Source: JASHPR01 sp963842355 (GTDB lineage: Bacteria > Actinomycetota > Actinomycetes > Streptosporangiales > Streptosporangiaceae). From it: DNA of 64,000 nucleotides. The number at the start of each line of letters is the position of its first letter. Positions within the stretch are counted from its first letter, which is position 1. Under the pieces are notes generated by a model. That model did not search any database. It worked only from the letters and a program-made list of their open reading frames with translations, and was not told the origin of the DNA. The DNA is taken from the NCBI GenBank assembly GCA_963842355.1, contig CAWJGC010000008.1, positions 248,001 through 312,000 on the forward strand, written 5' to 3'. A program made the position numbers and the translations under genes. Positions 34,364-42,714 of the stretch are shown here, one piece after another.

Positions 34364-35551
34364 GTGCCTGGCCACCTCGCCGCCCGGAGCGGCGCCGCCC
34401 GCGATCGCGCGGGTCAGCCCGTGCCCGGTGCCCTCGGCGGCCGCAGCGGGTACGGCGGGGCGCGGCGCCTGGTGAACGCCGTGCTCGCGCCCTCGCCGGC
34501 GTCGATGCGGCGGATCGCGCTGGCGGGCATCCTGGCTTCAGCCGGGATCATCATGACGGGGGCCGGGGTCCGGCTGAGCCAGTCCGGCCTCGGCTGCCCG
34601 GACTGGCCGAGGTGCACCGCCACCAGCATCGTCGCGAGCGGAGCCACCGGCGACCCGCTGATCCACCGCTGGGTCGAGTTCGGGAACCGGCTGGTCACCG
34701 TCGCGATCTTCGTGATCGCGGTGGTGGTCTGGGTCGCGGCCTGGCAGTACCGGCCGGACGGCCGCCGCCGCCATGACCTGGTCTGGCTGGCCTCCGCGCA
34801 GCCCGGCGGGATCCTCGGGCAGGCGGTCCTGGGCGGGATTGTGGTGCTGACCAACCTCGACCCCGTCTGGGTCTCGATCCACTTCCTGTTCTCCATGGTC
34901 CTCGTGGCCGCCGCGATCGCGCTGTACGTGCGGTCATCGGAGGGCCGCGGCCCAGCCCGGCTCCTGGTCCCGCGCGAGCTCCGGCTGTTCGCACTCGGCA
35001 TCCTGGCCGTACTCGGCCTCATGATCGCGGCCGGCACCGTGGTGACCGGGACCGGGCCGCTGGCCGGCGGCCGGCTCCCGGACGGCAGGCCGATCCCCCG
35101 GTTCCACCTGCCGCTGGCCGGGGTCACCCAGTTCCACGCCGACATCGGCTGGCTGCTGGCTGGGCTGGTGATCGCGCTGGTGGTCGTGCTCCGGCTGGCC
35201 AGGGCGCCCCGGCAGGCGGTCAGGCTGAGCTGGGTGCTGCTCGCGCTGATCGGTACGCAGGGGGTCATCGGCTACGCCCAGTACTTCAGCGGCCTGCCCG
35301 CGGGCCTGGTCTGGGTCCACGTGTCCAACTCCGTGCTGATCTGGGTCACTGCGGTCCGGCTGCCGTTCGCCCTCCGCGACCGGGGATCGGCGACCGCGGC
35401 CGGCCCGGCCATGGCGCGCCCCGCCGCCGCCGGCCACGCCGGGCCCGCTCCGACGGGGGTCGTGGGCACTGCTCCGGTAGCGCCCGGCGAGGCTGTGCCC
35501 CGCGAGGCAGTGCCCGGCGAGGCGCTGTCCCCGGATGCCCGGCGCCGCTAG
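34364..35551 (+). CDS. ctaA: Heme A synthase CtaA (COX15)
   Basis: A 395-residue membrane protein that oxidises heme O to heme A for cytochrome c oxidase. Landmarks are MTGAGVRLSQSGLGCPDWPR, IHRWVEFGNRLV and QFHADIGWLLAGLVIAL, with the four conserved histidine-bearing helices. The C-terminal 60 residues are a Pro/Ala/Gly-rich tail not needed by the family. GTG 34364 follows a TANNNT box; a later start near 34472 would give the more usual N-terminus. No ctaB (heme O synthase) is present between here and tkt, where actinomycetes often have it. Confidence 0.93.
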   Translation: MPGHLAARSGAARDRAGQPVPGALGGRSGYGGARRLVNAVLAPSPASMRRIALAGILASAGIIMTGAGVRLSQSGLGCPDWPRCTATSIVASGATGDPLIHRWVEFGNRLVTVAIFVIAVVVWVAAWQYRPDGRRRHDLVWLASAQPGGILGQAVLGGIVVLTNLDPVWVSIHFLFSMVLVAAAIALYVRSSEGRGPARLLVPRELRLFALGILAVLGLMIAAGTVVTGTGPLAGGRLPDGRPIPRFHLPLAGVTQFHADIGWLLAGLVIALVVVLRLARAPRQAVRLSWVLLALIGTQGVIGYAQYFSGLPAGLVWVHVSNSVLIWVTAVRLPFALRDRGSATAAGPAMARPAAAGHAGPAPTGVVGTAPVAPGEAVPREAVPGEALSPDARRR

Positions 35552-36227
35552 CGTCAGCATCACGGCGGCGGGCATCCGGGTGGCCGGAGCGGCGGCCGGA
35601 TGGCAGGCCGAACGGGCCGCGACCCGGGCCGGGCTGGCCGCCCGGCTCGTTGTCGCCATCGACGGGCACGGGGCTGCGGGCAAGTCCACGCTCGCCGCGG
35701 CCGTCGCCGCGGCGACCGGGGCCGCGCTCGTCCACACCGACGACTTCTTCCGGGCGGACCCGCCAGGCGGGCCGGCGCCGGGCGGGCAGGCGCTGGGCGG
35801 GCAGGCGCTGGGCGGGCCGGCGGCGGGCGGGCCGGAGCCAGGCGGGCCGGCGGCGGGCGGGCAGGCGCTGGGCGGGTACTACGACTGGCGCCGGCTCCGG
35901 ACCCAGGCGCTCGAGCCGCTGCGGGCCGGGCGCGCCGCGGCGTTCCGGCGGTTCGACTGGGAGCGCGGCTCCGGGCTCGACGGCAGGGTCACGGTGGCGC
36001 CGGCTCCCCTGATCCTGCTGGAGGGGGTGTTCTCCGCCGCGCCCGAGCTCGCCGACCTGGTGGACCGGTCGGTGTTCGTCGACACGCCGCGGGCCGAGCG
36101 GCTGCGCCGACTGCGGCGGCGGGTGCTGCCCGACGAGTGGGACGACGACTGGCTGAACGCCGAGCAGGCCTATTTCGGCGCCGTCCGCCCGCCGTCGTCG
36201 TTCGATCTCGTCGTTCGCGGGGGGTAG
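35535..36227 (+). CDS. Uridine-kinase-like P-loop protein with a Gly-rich repeat insert
   Basis: A 230-residue P-loop NTPase. Walker A is GHGAAGKST (residues about 44-52), followed by VHTDDFFRADP as in uridine/pantothenate-type kinases, then YYDWRRLRTQALEPL and LILLEGVFS and FVDTPRAERLRRL. Between DDFF and YYDW, residues 77-114 are a repetitive run of GGxA units (GGQALGG, GGPAAGG) encoded by tandem DNA repeats. The substrate is not certain. The ATG overlaps the end of ctaA by 17 bp. Confidence 0.75.
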   Translation: MPGAASVSITAAGIRVAGAAAGWQAERAATRAGLAARLVVAIDGHGAAGKSTLAAAVAAATGAALVHTDDFFRADPPGGPAPGGQALGGQALGGPAAGGPEPGGPAAGGQALGGYYDWRRLRTQALEPLRAGRAAAFRRFDWERGSGLDGRVTVAPAPLILLEGVFSAAPELADLVDRSVFVDTPRAERLRRLRRRVLPDEWDDDWLNAEQAYFGAVRPPSSFDLVVRGG

Positions 36228-36525
36228 CCGGCGAAGCCAGCGATGGATGTGGCGTTGCTGCACACGGGTGTACACCGAACTCGCATTCAAACCGGGTGAC
36301 GGGCGTGGCGGGCGGAGCGGTGTGGCGGCCGGGGCGCGAGCGACCAGAGCGGCGGACGGGGCGAGCGGAGCGGGTGGCCGGAGCGGCGGACGGGGCGAGC
36401 GGAGCGGGTGGCCGGAGCGGCGGACGGACGGCCGGGGTGACGGGCGGGCGGCCGGCGGGGGTGACGGGCGGACGGGCGGACGGCCGGCGGGGGTAGCGGG
36501 AGACTGGGCAGGTGGCCGTGAGGGT
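36228..36525. other. Low-complexity, repeat-rich gap without a gene
   Basis: The stretch is dominated by GGCGGACGG- and GCCGGCGGG-like repeats. The short ORFs through it are Arg/Gly/Ala-rich and have no ribosome-binding site. I see no gene; the tandem repeat inside is listed separately. Confidence 0.6.
36348..36415 (+). repeat. Two perfect tandem copies of a 34-bp unit
   Basis: A 34-bp unit starting AGCGGCGGACGGGG occurs twice back to back, and a third partial copy begins at 36416. It lies upstream of the TPP riboswitch promoter. Confidence 0.75.
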
Positions 36526-36531
36526 TAACAT
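36526..36531 (+). promoter_or_regulatory. Probable -10 box upstream of the TPP riboswitch
   Basis: TAACAT fits TANNNT and would place the transcript start around 36538, just before the riboswitch begins, as required for the aptamer to be transcribed whole. Confidence 0.45.
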
Positions 36532-36542
36532 TGAGGCACAAC

Positions 36543-36648
36543 CACACGGGAGCTCGGGCGGACCGGGCTGAGAGGGTGGCTGGCCACGCGGCCTGCGCGC
36601 CACCGACCGTTTGAACCTGACCGGGTAATGCCGGCGTAGGGAGGCAAT
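36543..36648 (+). promoter_or_regulatory. TPP riboswitch (THI element)
   Basis: All the hallmark segments occur in order: GGGAGC, GGGCTGAGAGGGTG (36564-36577), a variable GC-rich stem, GACCGTTTGAACCTGACC (36605-36622), GGGTAATGCCGGCGTAGGGAGG. These are the pyrimidine- and pyrophosphate-binding cores of the thiamine pyrophosphate aptamer. It ends just before the ATG at 36653, and the GGGAGG at its 3' end doubles as the ribosome-binding site, so control is probably by hiding the site when TPP is abundant. Confidence 0.95.
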
Positions 36649-36652
36649 CCCC

Positions 36653-38560
36653 ATGGCCTCGGGCGAATCAGCAGCGAGTCCTTCCGTCGCTCGCCGCGTC
36701 GCGGCTTGGCTCGCCGCGGCGGCGCTCGCCGCGGCGGCGCTCCTCCTGGCCGCGTGCGCCTCGCCCGGCGGGAACCCGCCCGGCGGCGGCACGCCGGTCC
36801 GGGGCGGCACCGCCTACTTCGCCGAGCAGCCGCTGACCCCGCCGACCTACATCTTCCCGCTGGTGTCCGGCCAGTACTTCACCGTGACCAACACCAACGA
36901 CCTGCAGACCCTGCTCTACCAGCCGCTCTACTGGTACGGCGACGGCGGGAACCCCTCGGTCGACTACCGGCTCTCAATCGGCGACGCGCCCGTCTACAGC
37001 GACGGCGGCCGGGTGGTCACGATCACGCTCAAGCACTACGTCTGGTCCGACGGCGAGACCGTGTCCGCCCGCGACGTCGGGTTCTGGATCAACCTCGTCA
37101 AGGCCAACAAGGCCGACTGGGCGTCCTACGTCCCCGGCGGTTTCCCCGACAACATCGTCTCCTGGTCCGCGCTCGGCCCCGACACCGTGCAACTGCGCCT
37201 GAACGCCCGCTACAACCCGTTCTGGTTCACCTACAACGAGCTGTCCCAGATCACTCCGCTGCCGATCGCCTGGGACCGGACCTCGCTGACCGCGCCGGCC
37301 CCGTCGCCGGCCGCCCCGGACCTGCCGGACACCACGACCGCCGGGGCGAGGGCTGTTTACGGATTCCTGAACGGTCAGGCGACGAGGCTGGCCGGGTACG
37401 GATCAAGCCCGGTCTGGTCCGTGGTGGACGGCCCGTGGAAGCTGGCCAGCCTGACCAGCGACGGCACCGCCACCTTCGTGCCCAACCCGCGTTACGCCGG
37501 CCCGCAGCGGCCGCACCTGGCGAGGTTCGTCGAACTCCCGTTCACGTCCGCGGCCGCCGAGTTCTCCGTGCTGCGGGCCGGGCAGGCCAGCGGCGGACCC
37601 GGCACCTCGGGCCAGCAGGTCTCGGTCGGCTATGTGCCCAGCAACGACCTCCCGCAGCGGCCCGCCCTGCAGGCCCAGGGCTACCAGCTCGTCGCGGACT
37701 TCCCGTTCGGCTTCAACTACCTGGAGCCGAACTTCAACAACCCGAAGGTCGGGCCCGTCTTCCGCCAGGCCTACTTCCGCCAGGCGTTCCAGCACCTCAT
37801 CGACCAGACCGGGTGGATCCACGCCTACTACGGCGGCCTCGGCGTGCCGACCTACAGCCCGGTTCCCGCCCGCCCGGCGAACCCGTACGCTGACGCCCGC
37901 GCGTCGGTGAACCCGTACCCGTTCAGCGTGGCGGCCGCGACGGCGCTGCTGGCCGGGCACGGCTGGAAGATCGTGCCGGGCGGGCACAGCACCTGCGCGC
38001 GGCCGGGGCGCGCGGCCGGCGAGTGCGGCGCGGGGATCGCGGCCGGCCAGCCGCTCGACTTCACCCTGATGTACCCGAGCGGCCTGCCCTACGCCGACGG
38101 TTCCATGATCGACCTGCAGTCGGTGGCCAGGCAGGCCGGCATCGAGATCTCGCTGGACCAAGTGACCTCGGCCACGGTCACCGCGACGATCTTGTCGTGC
38201 GCCCCGTCGTCGGCCGCCTGCGGCTGGGAGATCGGGGACTACGGCAGCGCCTGGATCTTCGCGCCCGACCACTATCCGAGCGGCGAGGAGATCTTCCAGA
38301 CCGGCGCCCTCGGCAACGTCAACAACTACTCGGACCCCGCGATCGACAAGCTGATCATCGCGACGACCACGGCCCCGGCGAGCGGGGCCCAGGCGGCGCT
38401 CGACGCCTACGCCGACCAGGTCAGGCTCGAGTTGCCGGACTTCTGGCAGCCGAGCCCCGGCACCCTGGTCACGGTCTCGTCGAACCTGCGCGGGTTCGCG
38501 CCGAACGCCTACGGCTTCATCAGCCCGCAGGACTGGTACTTCACGAACGGCCACCGATGA
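36653..38560 (+). CDS. Peptide-type ABC transporter substrate-binding lipoprotein under TPP control
   Basis: A 635-residue family-5 solute-binding protein with signal peptide and lipobox (LAAC, cysteine at residue 35). It has the VITLKHYVWSDGETVSARDV motif (as KF-DGxxVTAxDV in relatives) and QAYFRQAFQHLIDQTGW. It lies directly behind a TPP riboswitch and ahead of two permeases, so its ligand is probably thiamine, a precursor or a breakdown product, not a peptide; that is inference from regulation. No ATPase gene follows, so the ATPase must be encoded elsewhere. Confidence 0.9.
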   Translation: MASGESAASPSVARRVAAWLAAAALAAAALLLAACASPGGNPPGGGTPVRGGTAYFAEQPLTPPTYIFPLVSGQYFTVTNTNDLQTLLYQPLYWYGDGGNPSVDYRLSIGDAPVYSDGGRVVTITLKHYVWSDGETVSARDVGFWINLVKANKADWASYVPGGFPDNIVSWSALGPDTVQLRLNARYNPFWFTYNELSQITPLPIAWDRTSLTAPAPSPAAPDLPDTTTAGARAVYGFLNGQATRLAGYGSSPVWSVVDGPWKLASLTSDGTATFVPNPRYAGPQRPHLARFVELPFTSAAAEFSVLRAGQASGGPGTSGQQVSVGYVPSNDLPQRPALQAQGYQLVADFPFGFNYLEPNFNNPKVGPVFRQAYFRQAFQHLIDQTGWIHAYYGGLGVPTYSPVPARPANPYADARASVNPYPFSVAAATALLAGHGWKIVPGGHSTCARPGRAAGECGAGIAAGQPLDFTLMYPSGLPYADGSMIDLQSVARQAGIEISLDQVTSATVTATILSCAPSSAACGWEIGDYGSAWIFAPDHYPSGEEIFQTGALGNVNNYSDPAIDKLIIATTTAPASGAQAALDAYADQVRLELPDFWQPSPGTLVTVSSNLRGFAPNAYGFISPQDWYFTNGHR

Positions 38561-38561
38561 C

Positions 38562-39509
38562 GTGGCCGGGTACCTGCTCCGGCGGATCGGCCAGGCCGTA
38601 ATCGTCGTGCTCGGGGTGACCGCGGTGACGTTCATCCTTGAGCACCTGATACCGGGCAGCCTGGCGCGGGCGATCCTCGGCACCCGCGCCAGCGGCGCCG
38701 AGATCGCCGCGTTCAACCGGGCCAATGGCCTGGACCATCCCCTGATCGAGCAGTACCTGGCCTTTCTCGGCCGCCTGGCCCGCGGCAACCTCGGCTACTC
38801 CTACCGGCTGAACCAGAGCGTCGACTCGCTGGTCCTGCACCAGTTGCCGAACGACGTGGTCCTGGTCGGCACCGCGCTCGCGCTGGCCCTGGCGATCGCC
38901 ATCCCGCTGGGCATCGTCCAAGCGGTGCACCGCAACCGGGCCGTCGATCACGCGGCCACGTCGGTGGCGTTCGCGCTGTACTCGATGCCGTCGTACTGGC
39001 TGGCGATCCTGCTGATCGCGGGGCTGTCGATCGCCGTGCGCGCGCTGCCCCCCGAGGCGCCGCAGGCGGCCACGCTCGGCGGGCTGCTCGCCGACCCCCG
39101 GGCCCTGGTCCTGCCCGTGCTCACCCTCACCCTGGTCAACGTGGCGCTGTTCAGCCGCTACATGCGCTCGGCCGCGATCGCCACGCTCGCCGAGGACTAC
39201 GTGCGCGTGGCCCGGGCCAAGGGCCTGCCGGCCCGGCTCGTGCTGAGCCGTCACGTCGTCCGCAACTCGCTGATCTCGGTCACGACGCTGGTCGGCCTGT
39301 CGTTCCCCGCGGTGATCACCAGCGGCCTCATCGTCGAGTACGTCTTCAACGTCCCGGGGGTCGGGCTCACGTACTACACCGCGGCGGTGAACGCGGACTA
39401 CCCGGTGGAACTCGGCATCACCGTGCTGGTCGGGACCGTCACCGTGCTCGGCAACCTGCTGGCCGACATCGCCTACGCGGTGCTCGATCCGAGGGTGCGC
39501 TATGACTGA
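38562..39509 (+). CDS. Peptide-type ABC transporter permease (DppB type), thiamine-regulated
   Basis: A 315-residue permease with the DppB pattern: YLLRRIGQAVIVVLGVTAVT, PLIEQYLAFLGRLARGNLGY, and the EAA loop VRVARAKGLPARLVLSRHVV. It starts with GTG 38562, two bases after the binding-protein stop region, and presumably depends on the same TPP-controlled transcript. Confidence 0.92.
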   Translation: MAGYLLRRIGQAVIVVLGVTAVTFILEHLIPGSLARAILGTRASGAEIAAFNRANGLDHPLIEQYLAFLGRLARGNLGYSYRLNQSVDSLVLHQLPNDVVLVGTALALALAIAIPLGIVQAVHRNRAVDHAATSVAFALYSMPSYWLAILLIAGLSIAVRALPPEAPQAATLGGLLADPRALVLPVLTLTLVNVALFSRYMRSAAIATLAEDYVRVARAKGLPARLVLSRHVVRNSLISVTTLVGLSFPAVITSGLIVEYVFNVPGVGLTYYTAAVNADYPVELGITVLVGTVTVLGNLLADIAYAVLDPRVRYD

Positions 39510-39599
39510 CGGCGTGCGTCCCGCTTCCCCCGCTTCCCTGCTGCGGACGGGCCGCGGCCGGCGGGCGGCCGGGGCGGGGCCGGCGCCGCCCGCGACTCG

Positions 39600-40427
39600 G
39601 TGCTGCGGTCCTTCGCCCGTGACCGCCTCGGCCTGATCGGCCTGGCCGTCATCGCGGCCCTGGCGGCCTTCTGCTTCCTGGGGCCGCTGGCCTACCATAC
39701 CGACCAGGTCCACGCGAACATCCAGCTCACGAACCTCCCGCCGGGCCGCGGCCGGCCGCTCGGCACGGACGACAACGGCTACGACATCCTGGGCCGGCTG
39801 ATGATCGGCGGCCAGGCCACCCTGGAGATCTGCTTCGCCGTGGCCGCGCTCGCGACGGCCTTCGGCGTTCTCTGGGGCGCGGTCTCCGGCTTTACCGGGG
39901 GCTTCGCCGACGCGGTCATGATGCGGGTGGTGGACATCGCGCTGGCGATCCCGGCCATCTTCGTGCTCATCTACCTCGCGTCGGTGTTCCGGCCCACGGT
40001 CGTGCTGCTCATCGGCGTGCTCTCGGTGCTGTCCTGGCTCGGGCCCGCCCGGCTGGTCCGCGGCGAGGCGCTCTCGCTGCGCACCCGCGAGTTCGTCCAG
40101 GCCGTCACCATGATGGGCGGCCGGAGGCTGCGCGTCGTCGTGCGGCACCTCATCCCGAACACGATGGGGACGATCGTCGTGAACGCGACGTTCCAGGTTG
40201 CCGACGCGATCATCCTGCTCGCGACGCTGAGCTTCCTCGGCTTCGGCCTGCCGCCCCCGGCGGCGACCTGGGGCGGGATGCTCTCGCAGGGCACCACGTA
40301 CCTGCTCGACGGGTACTGGTGGGAGGTCTACCCGGCCGGGTTCGTGATCATGCTGACGGTCCTGGCGTTCAATCTCGCCGGCGACGCTCTCGCCGGGGCG
40401 TTCGACACCCGGCTCCGGCGGTCCTGA
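39600..40427 (+). CDS. Peptide-type ABC transporter permease (DppC type), 5' end in doubt
   Basis: At least 275 residues of a DppC-type permease: FARDRLGLIGLAVIAAL, the EAA loop FVQAVTMMGGRRLRVVVRHL, and ATLSFLGFGLPPPAATWGGM. GTG 39600 is the only start in this frame and has no ribosome-binding site. An ATG at 39502 with GAGGGTG before it overlaps the previous gene and gives a plausible N-terminus in another frame until about 39590. A one-frame indel in the G/C-rich run between 39540 and 39600 would join the two. No ATPase follows. Confidence 0.85.
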   Translation: MLRSFARDRLGLIGLAVIAALAAFCFLGPLAYHTDQVHANIQLTNLPPGRGRPLGTDDNGYDILGRLMIGGQATLEICFAVAALATAFGVLWGAVSGFTGGFADAVMMRVVDIALAIPAIFVLIYLASVFRPTVVLLIGVLSVLSWLGPARLVRGEALSLRTREFVQAVTMMGGRRLRVVVRHLIPNTMGTIVVNATFQVADAIILLATLSFLGFGLPPPAATWGGMLSQGTTYLLDGYWWEVYPAGFVIMLTVLAFNLAGDALAGAFDTRLRRS

Positions 40428-40533
40428 CGGCCGGGACTTCACCGGCGGTTAACGGACGGGCCCGTGAGTACGGACCGGCGGCGGGATAGGGTCGGTCTCG
40501 TATCGTTCGGCACGAGAGGGAGCCCTGAACGCG

Positions 40534-42714
40534 GTGAGCAGCCAGGCGCATCAGCCGCCGGATCAGCCGCATCACGCGCCTGTGTGGTCGCCGGCCGACG
40601 CCAGGGCCGTCGACCTGATCCGGGTCCTGACCATGGATGCCGTCGAGCAGGCCGGGTCGGGCCATCCGGGCACCGCGATGAGCCTGGCGCCCGCGGCCTA
40701 CCTGCTCTTCCAGCACGTCCTGCGGCACGATCCCGCGGACCCGCGCTGGCTGGGGCGGGACCGGTTCGTGCTGTCGTGCGGGCATTCCTGCCTGACCCTG
40801 TACATCCAGCTCTACCTCTCCGGGTACGGGCTCCTCCTGGACGACATCAAGGCCCTCAGGACCTGGGGCAGCCGCACGCCGGGCCACCCGGAGCACGGCC
40901 TGACGCCGGGGGTCGAGACCACCACGGGCCCGCTGGGCCAGGGACTGGCGAACGCCGTGGGCATGGCCATGGCGGCGCGCCGGGAGCGCGGCCTGCTTGA
41001 CCCGGACGCGGCCCCGGGCACCAGCCCGTTCGATCACCACGTCTACGTGATCGCGTCCGACGGCGACATCGAGGAAGGGATCAGCCACGAGGCGTCCGCG
41101 CTCGCCGGCCACCAGCAACTCGGCAACCTGGTGCTGATCTACGACGACAACGCCATCTCGATCGAGGACGACACGGCGATCGCGAAATCCGAGGACGTCT
41201 GCGCGAGGTACGCGGCCTACGGCTGGCACGTCCAGCAGGTGAGCTGGCGCCAGCCCGGCGGCTATGCCGAGGACGTCGAGGCGCTGTACCGGGCGCTGGT
41301 CGCGGCCCGGGACCACGACCCGGCCCCGTCGCTGATCTCACTGCGCACGATCATCGGCTGGCCGGCCCCGCACAAGCAGAACAGCGGAGCGGCGCACGGC
41401 GCCGCCCTCGGCGCCGCGGAGGTCGCCGCCACCAAGGAGATCCTCGGCTTCGACCCGGCCGTGAACTTCCCGGTCGAGGACGAGGCGGTCGCGCACGCGC
41501 GCAAGGTCGCCGGCCGCGCCAAGCAGGCCCACGCGCTCTGGGAGGACTCGTTCGCCGCGTGGTCGGCGGCCCATCCCGAGCGCCGGGAACTGCTCCGCAG
41601 GCTGGCCGTGCGGCGGCTGCCCGAGGGCTGGGCGTCCGCGCTGCCCGCGTTCCCGCCGGACGCCAGGGGCCTCGCCACGAGAAGAGCATCGGGCCAGATC
41701 CTGAACGCCCTGCGCGGGGTGCTCCCCGAGCTCTGGGGCGGCTCGGCCGACCTGGCCGGGAGCAACGACACCACGATGGAGGGCGAGCCGTCGTTCATCC
41801 CCGAGGTGCACCAGACCCGCCTGTTCCCGGGCCACAAGTACGGCCGGACGCTGCACTTCGGCATTCGCGAGCACGCCATGGGCGCGATCGAGAACGGGAT
41901 CGCGCTGCACGGGCTGACCCGGCCGTACGGCGGGACGTTCCTGGCCTTCAGCGACTACATGCGGCCCGCGGTGCGGCTGGCCGCGATGATGGGCCTGCCG
42001 GTCACCTACGTGTGGACCCACGACTCGATCGGCCTCGGCGAGGACGGCGCGACCCACCAGCCGGTCGAGCATCTCTGGGCGCTGCGGGCCATTCCCGGCC
42101 TGGACGTGGTGCGCCCTGGTGACGCGAACGAGACGGCCGTCGCGTGGCGGACCATCCTGGAGCGGACCGATCACCCGGCGGGGCTGTGCCTGACCCGGCA
42201 GGCCGTCCCGGTCTTCGACCGCTCGGATCCGGCCGGGCTGGCCAGCGCGGAAGGGACGGCACGGGGCGGTTACGTGCTGGCCGAGGCGGACGGCGGCGCG
42301 CCCGAGGTCATCCTGATCGCCACCGGCAGCGAGGTCCAGATCGCCCTGGCCGCCCGGCAGGCGCTGCAGCGCGAGGGAACGCCCGCGCGCGTGGTGTCCA
42401 TGCCGTGCGTGGAATGGTTCGCCGAGCAGGATGCTTCCTATCGGCAGGAGGTACTGCCGCCCGGGGTCCGGGCCCGGGTCTGCGTCGAGGCCGGGGTCGC
42501 GCTGGGCTGGCGGGCGTTCGCCGGCGACTTCGGCGAGTGCGTCAGCCTGGAGCACTTCGGCGCCTCGGCCGCCTACCAGAAGCTGTATGAGGAGTTCGGG
42601 ATAACCGCCGAGCGGGTCGCCCTCGCGGCCCGGGCCAGCCTGGCCAGGCTGAGTACCGCGGCAAGTCCCGTGAGGGCAAGCACCGGGAGCAAGGACGAGG
42701 AGTGGAAGCCATGA
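40534..42714 (+). CDS. tkt: Transketolase
   Basis: A 726-residue thiamine-diphosphate enzyme of the non-oxidative pentose phosphate pathway. Cofactor-binding GDGDIEEGISHEASALAGHQ-like sequence (from ASDGDIEEG) is followed by NDDN-type YDDNAIS. The phosphate-binding SGHPGTAMSLAP is near the N-terminus, and YVWTHDSIGLGEDGATHQPV marks the pyrimidine domain. GTG 40534 is preceded by GAGAGGGAG. It ends in an ATGA overlap with the transaldolase gene. First gene of the tkt-tal-zwf-opcA-pgl set. Confidence 0.96.
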   Translation: MSSQAHQPPDQPHHAPVWSPADARAVDLIRVLTMDAVEQAGSGHPGTAMSLAPAAYLLFQHVLRHDPADPRWLGRDRFVLSCGHSCLTLYIQLYLSGYGLLLDDIKALRTWGSRTPGHPEHGLTPGVETTTGPLGQGLANAVGMAMAARRERGLLDPDAAPGTSPFDHHVYVIASDGDIEEGISHEASALAGHQQLGNLVLIYDDNAISIEDDTAIAKSEDVCARYAAYGWHVQQVSWRQPGGYAEDVEALYRALVAARDHDPAPSLISLRTIIGWPAPHKQNSGAAHGAALGAAEVAATKEILGFDPAVNFPVEDEAVAHARKVAGRAKQAHALWEDSFAAWSAAHPERRELLRRLAVRRLPEGWASALPAFPPDARGLATRRASGQILNALRGVLPELWGGSADLAGSNDTTMEGEPSFIPEVHQTRLFPGHKYGRTLHFGIREHAMGAIENGIALHGLTRPYGGTFLAFSDYMRPAVRLAAMMGLPVTYVWTHDSIGLGEDGATHQPVEHLWALRAIPGLDVVRPGDANETAVAWRTILERTDHPAGLCLTRQAVPVFDRSDPAGLASAEGTARGGYVLAEADGGAPEVILIATGSEVQIALAARQALQREGTPARVVSMPCVEWFAEQDASYRQEVLPPGVRARVCVEAGVALGWRAFAGDFGECVSLEHFGASAAYQKLYEEFGITAERVALAARASLARLSTAASPVRASTGSKDEEWKP

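Noticed and set aside
36348..36440. CRISPR array
   Set aside because: The copies are directly adjacent with no spacers, the unit is low-complexity, and no cas gene is present.
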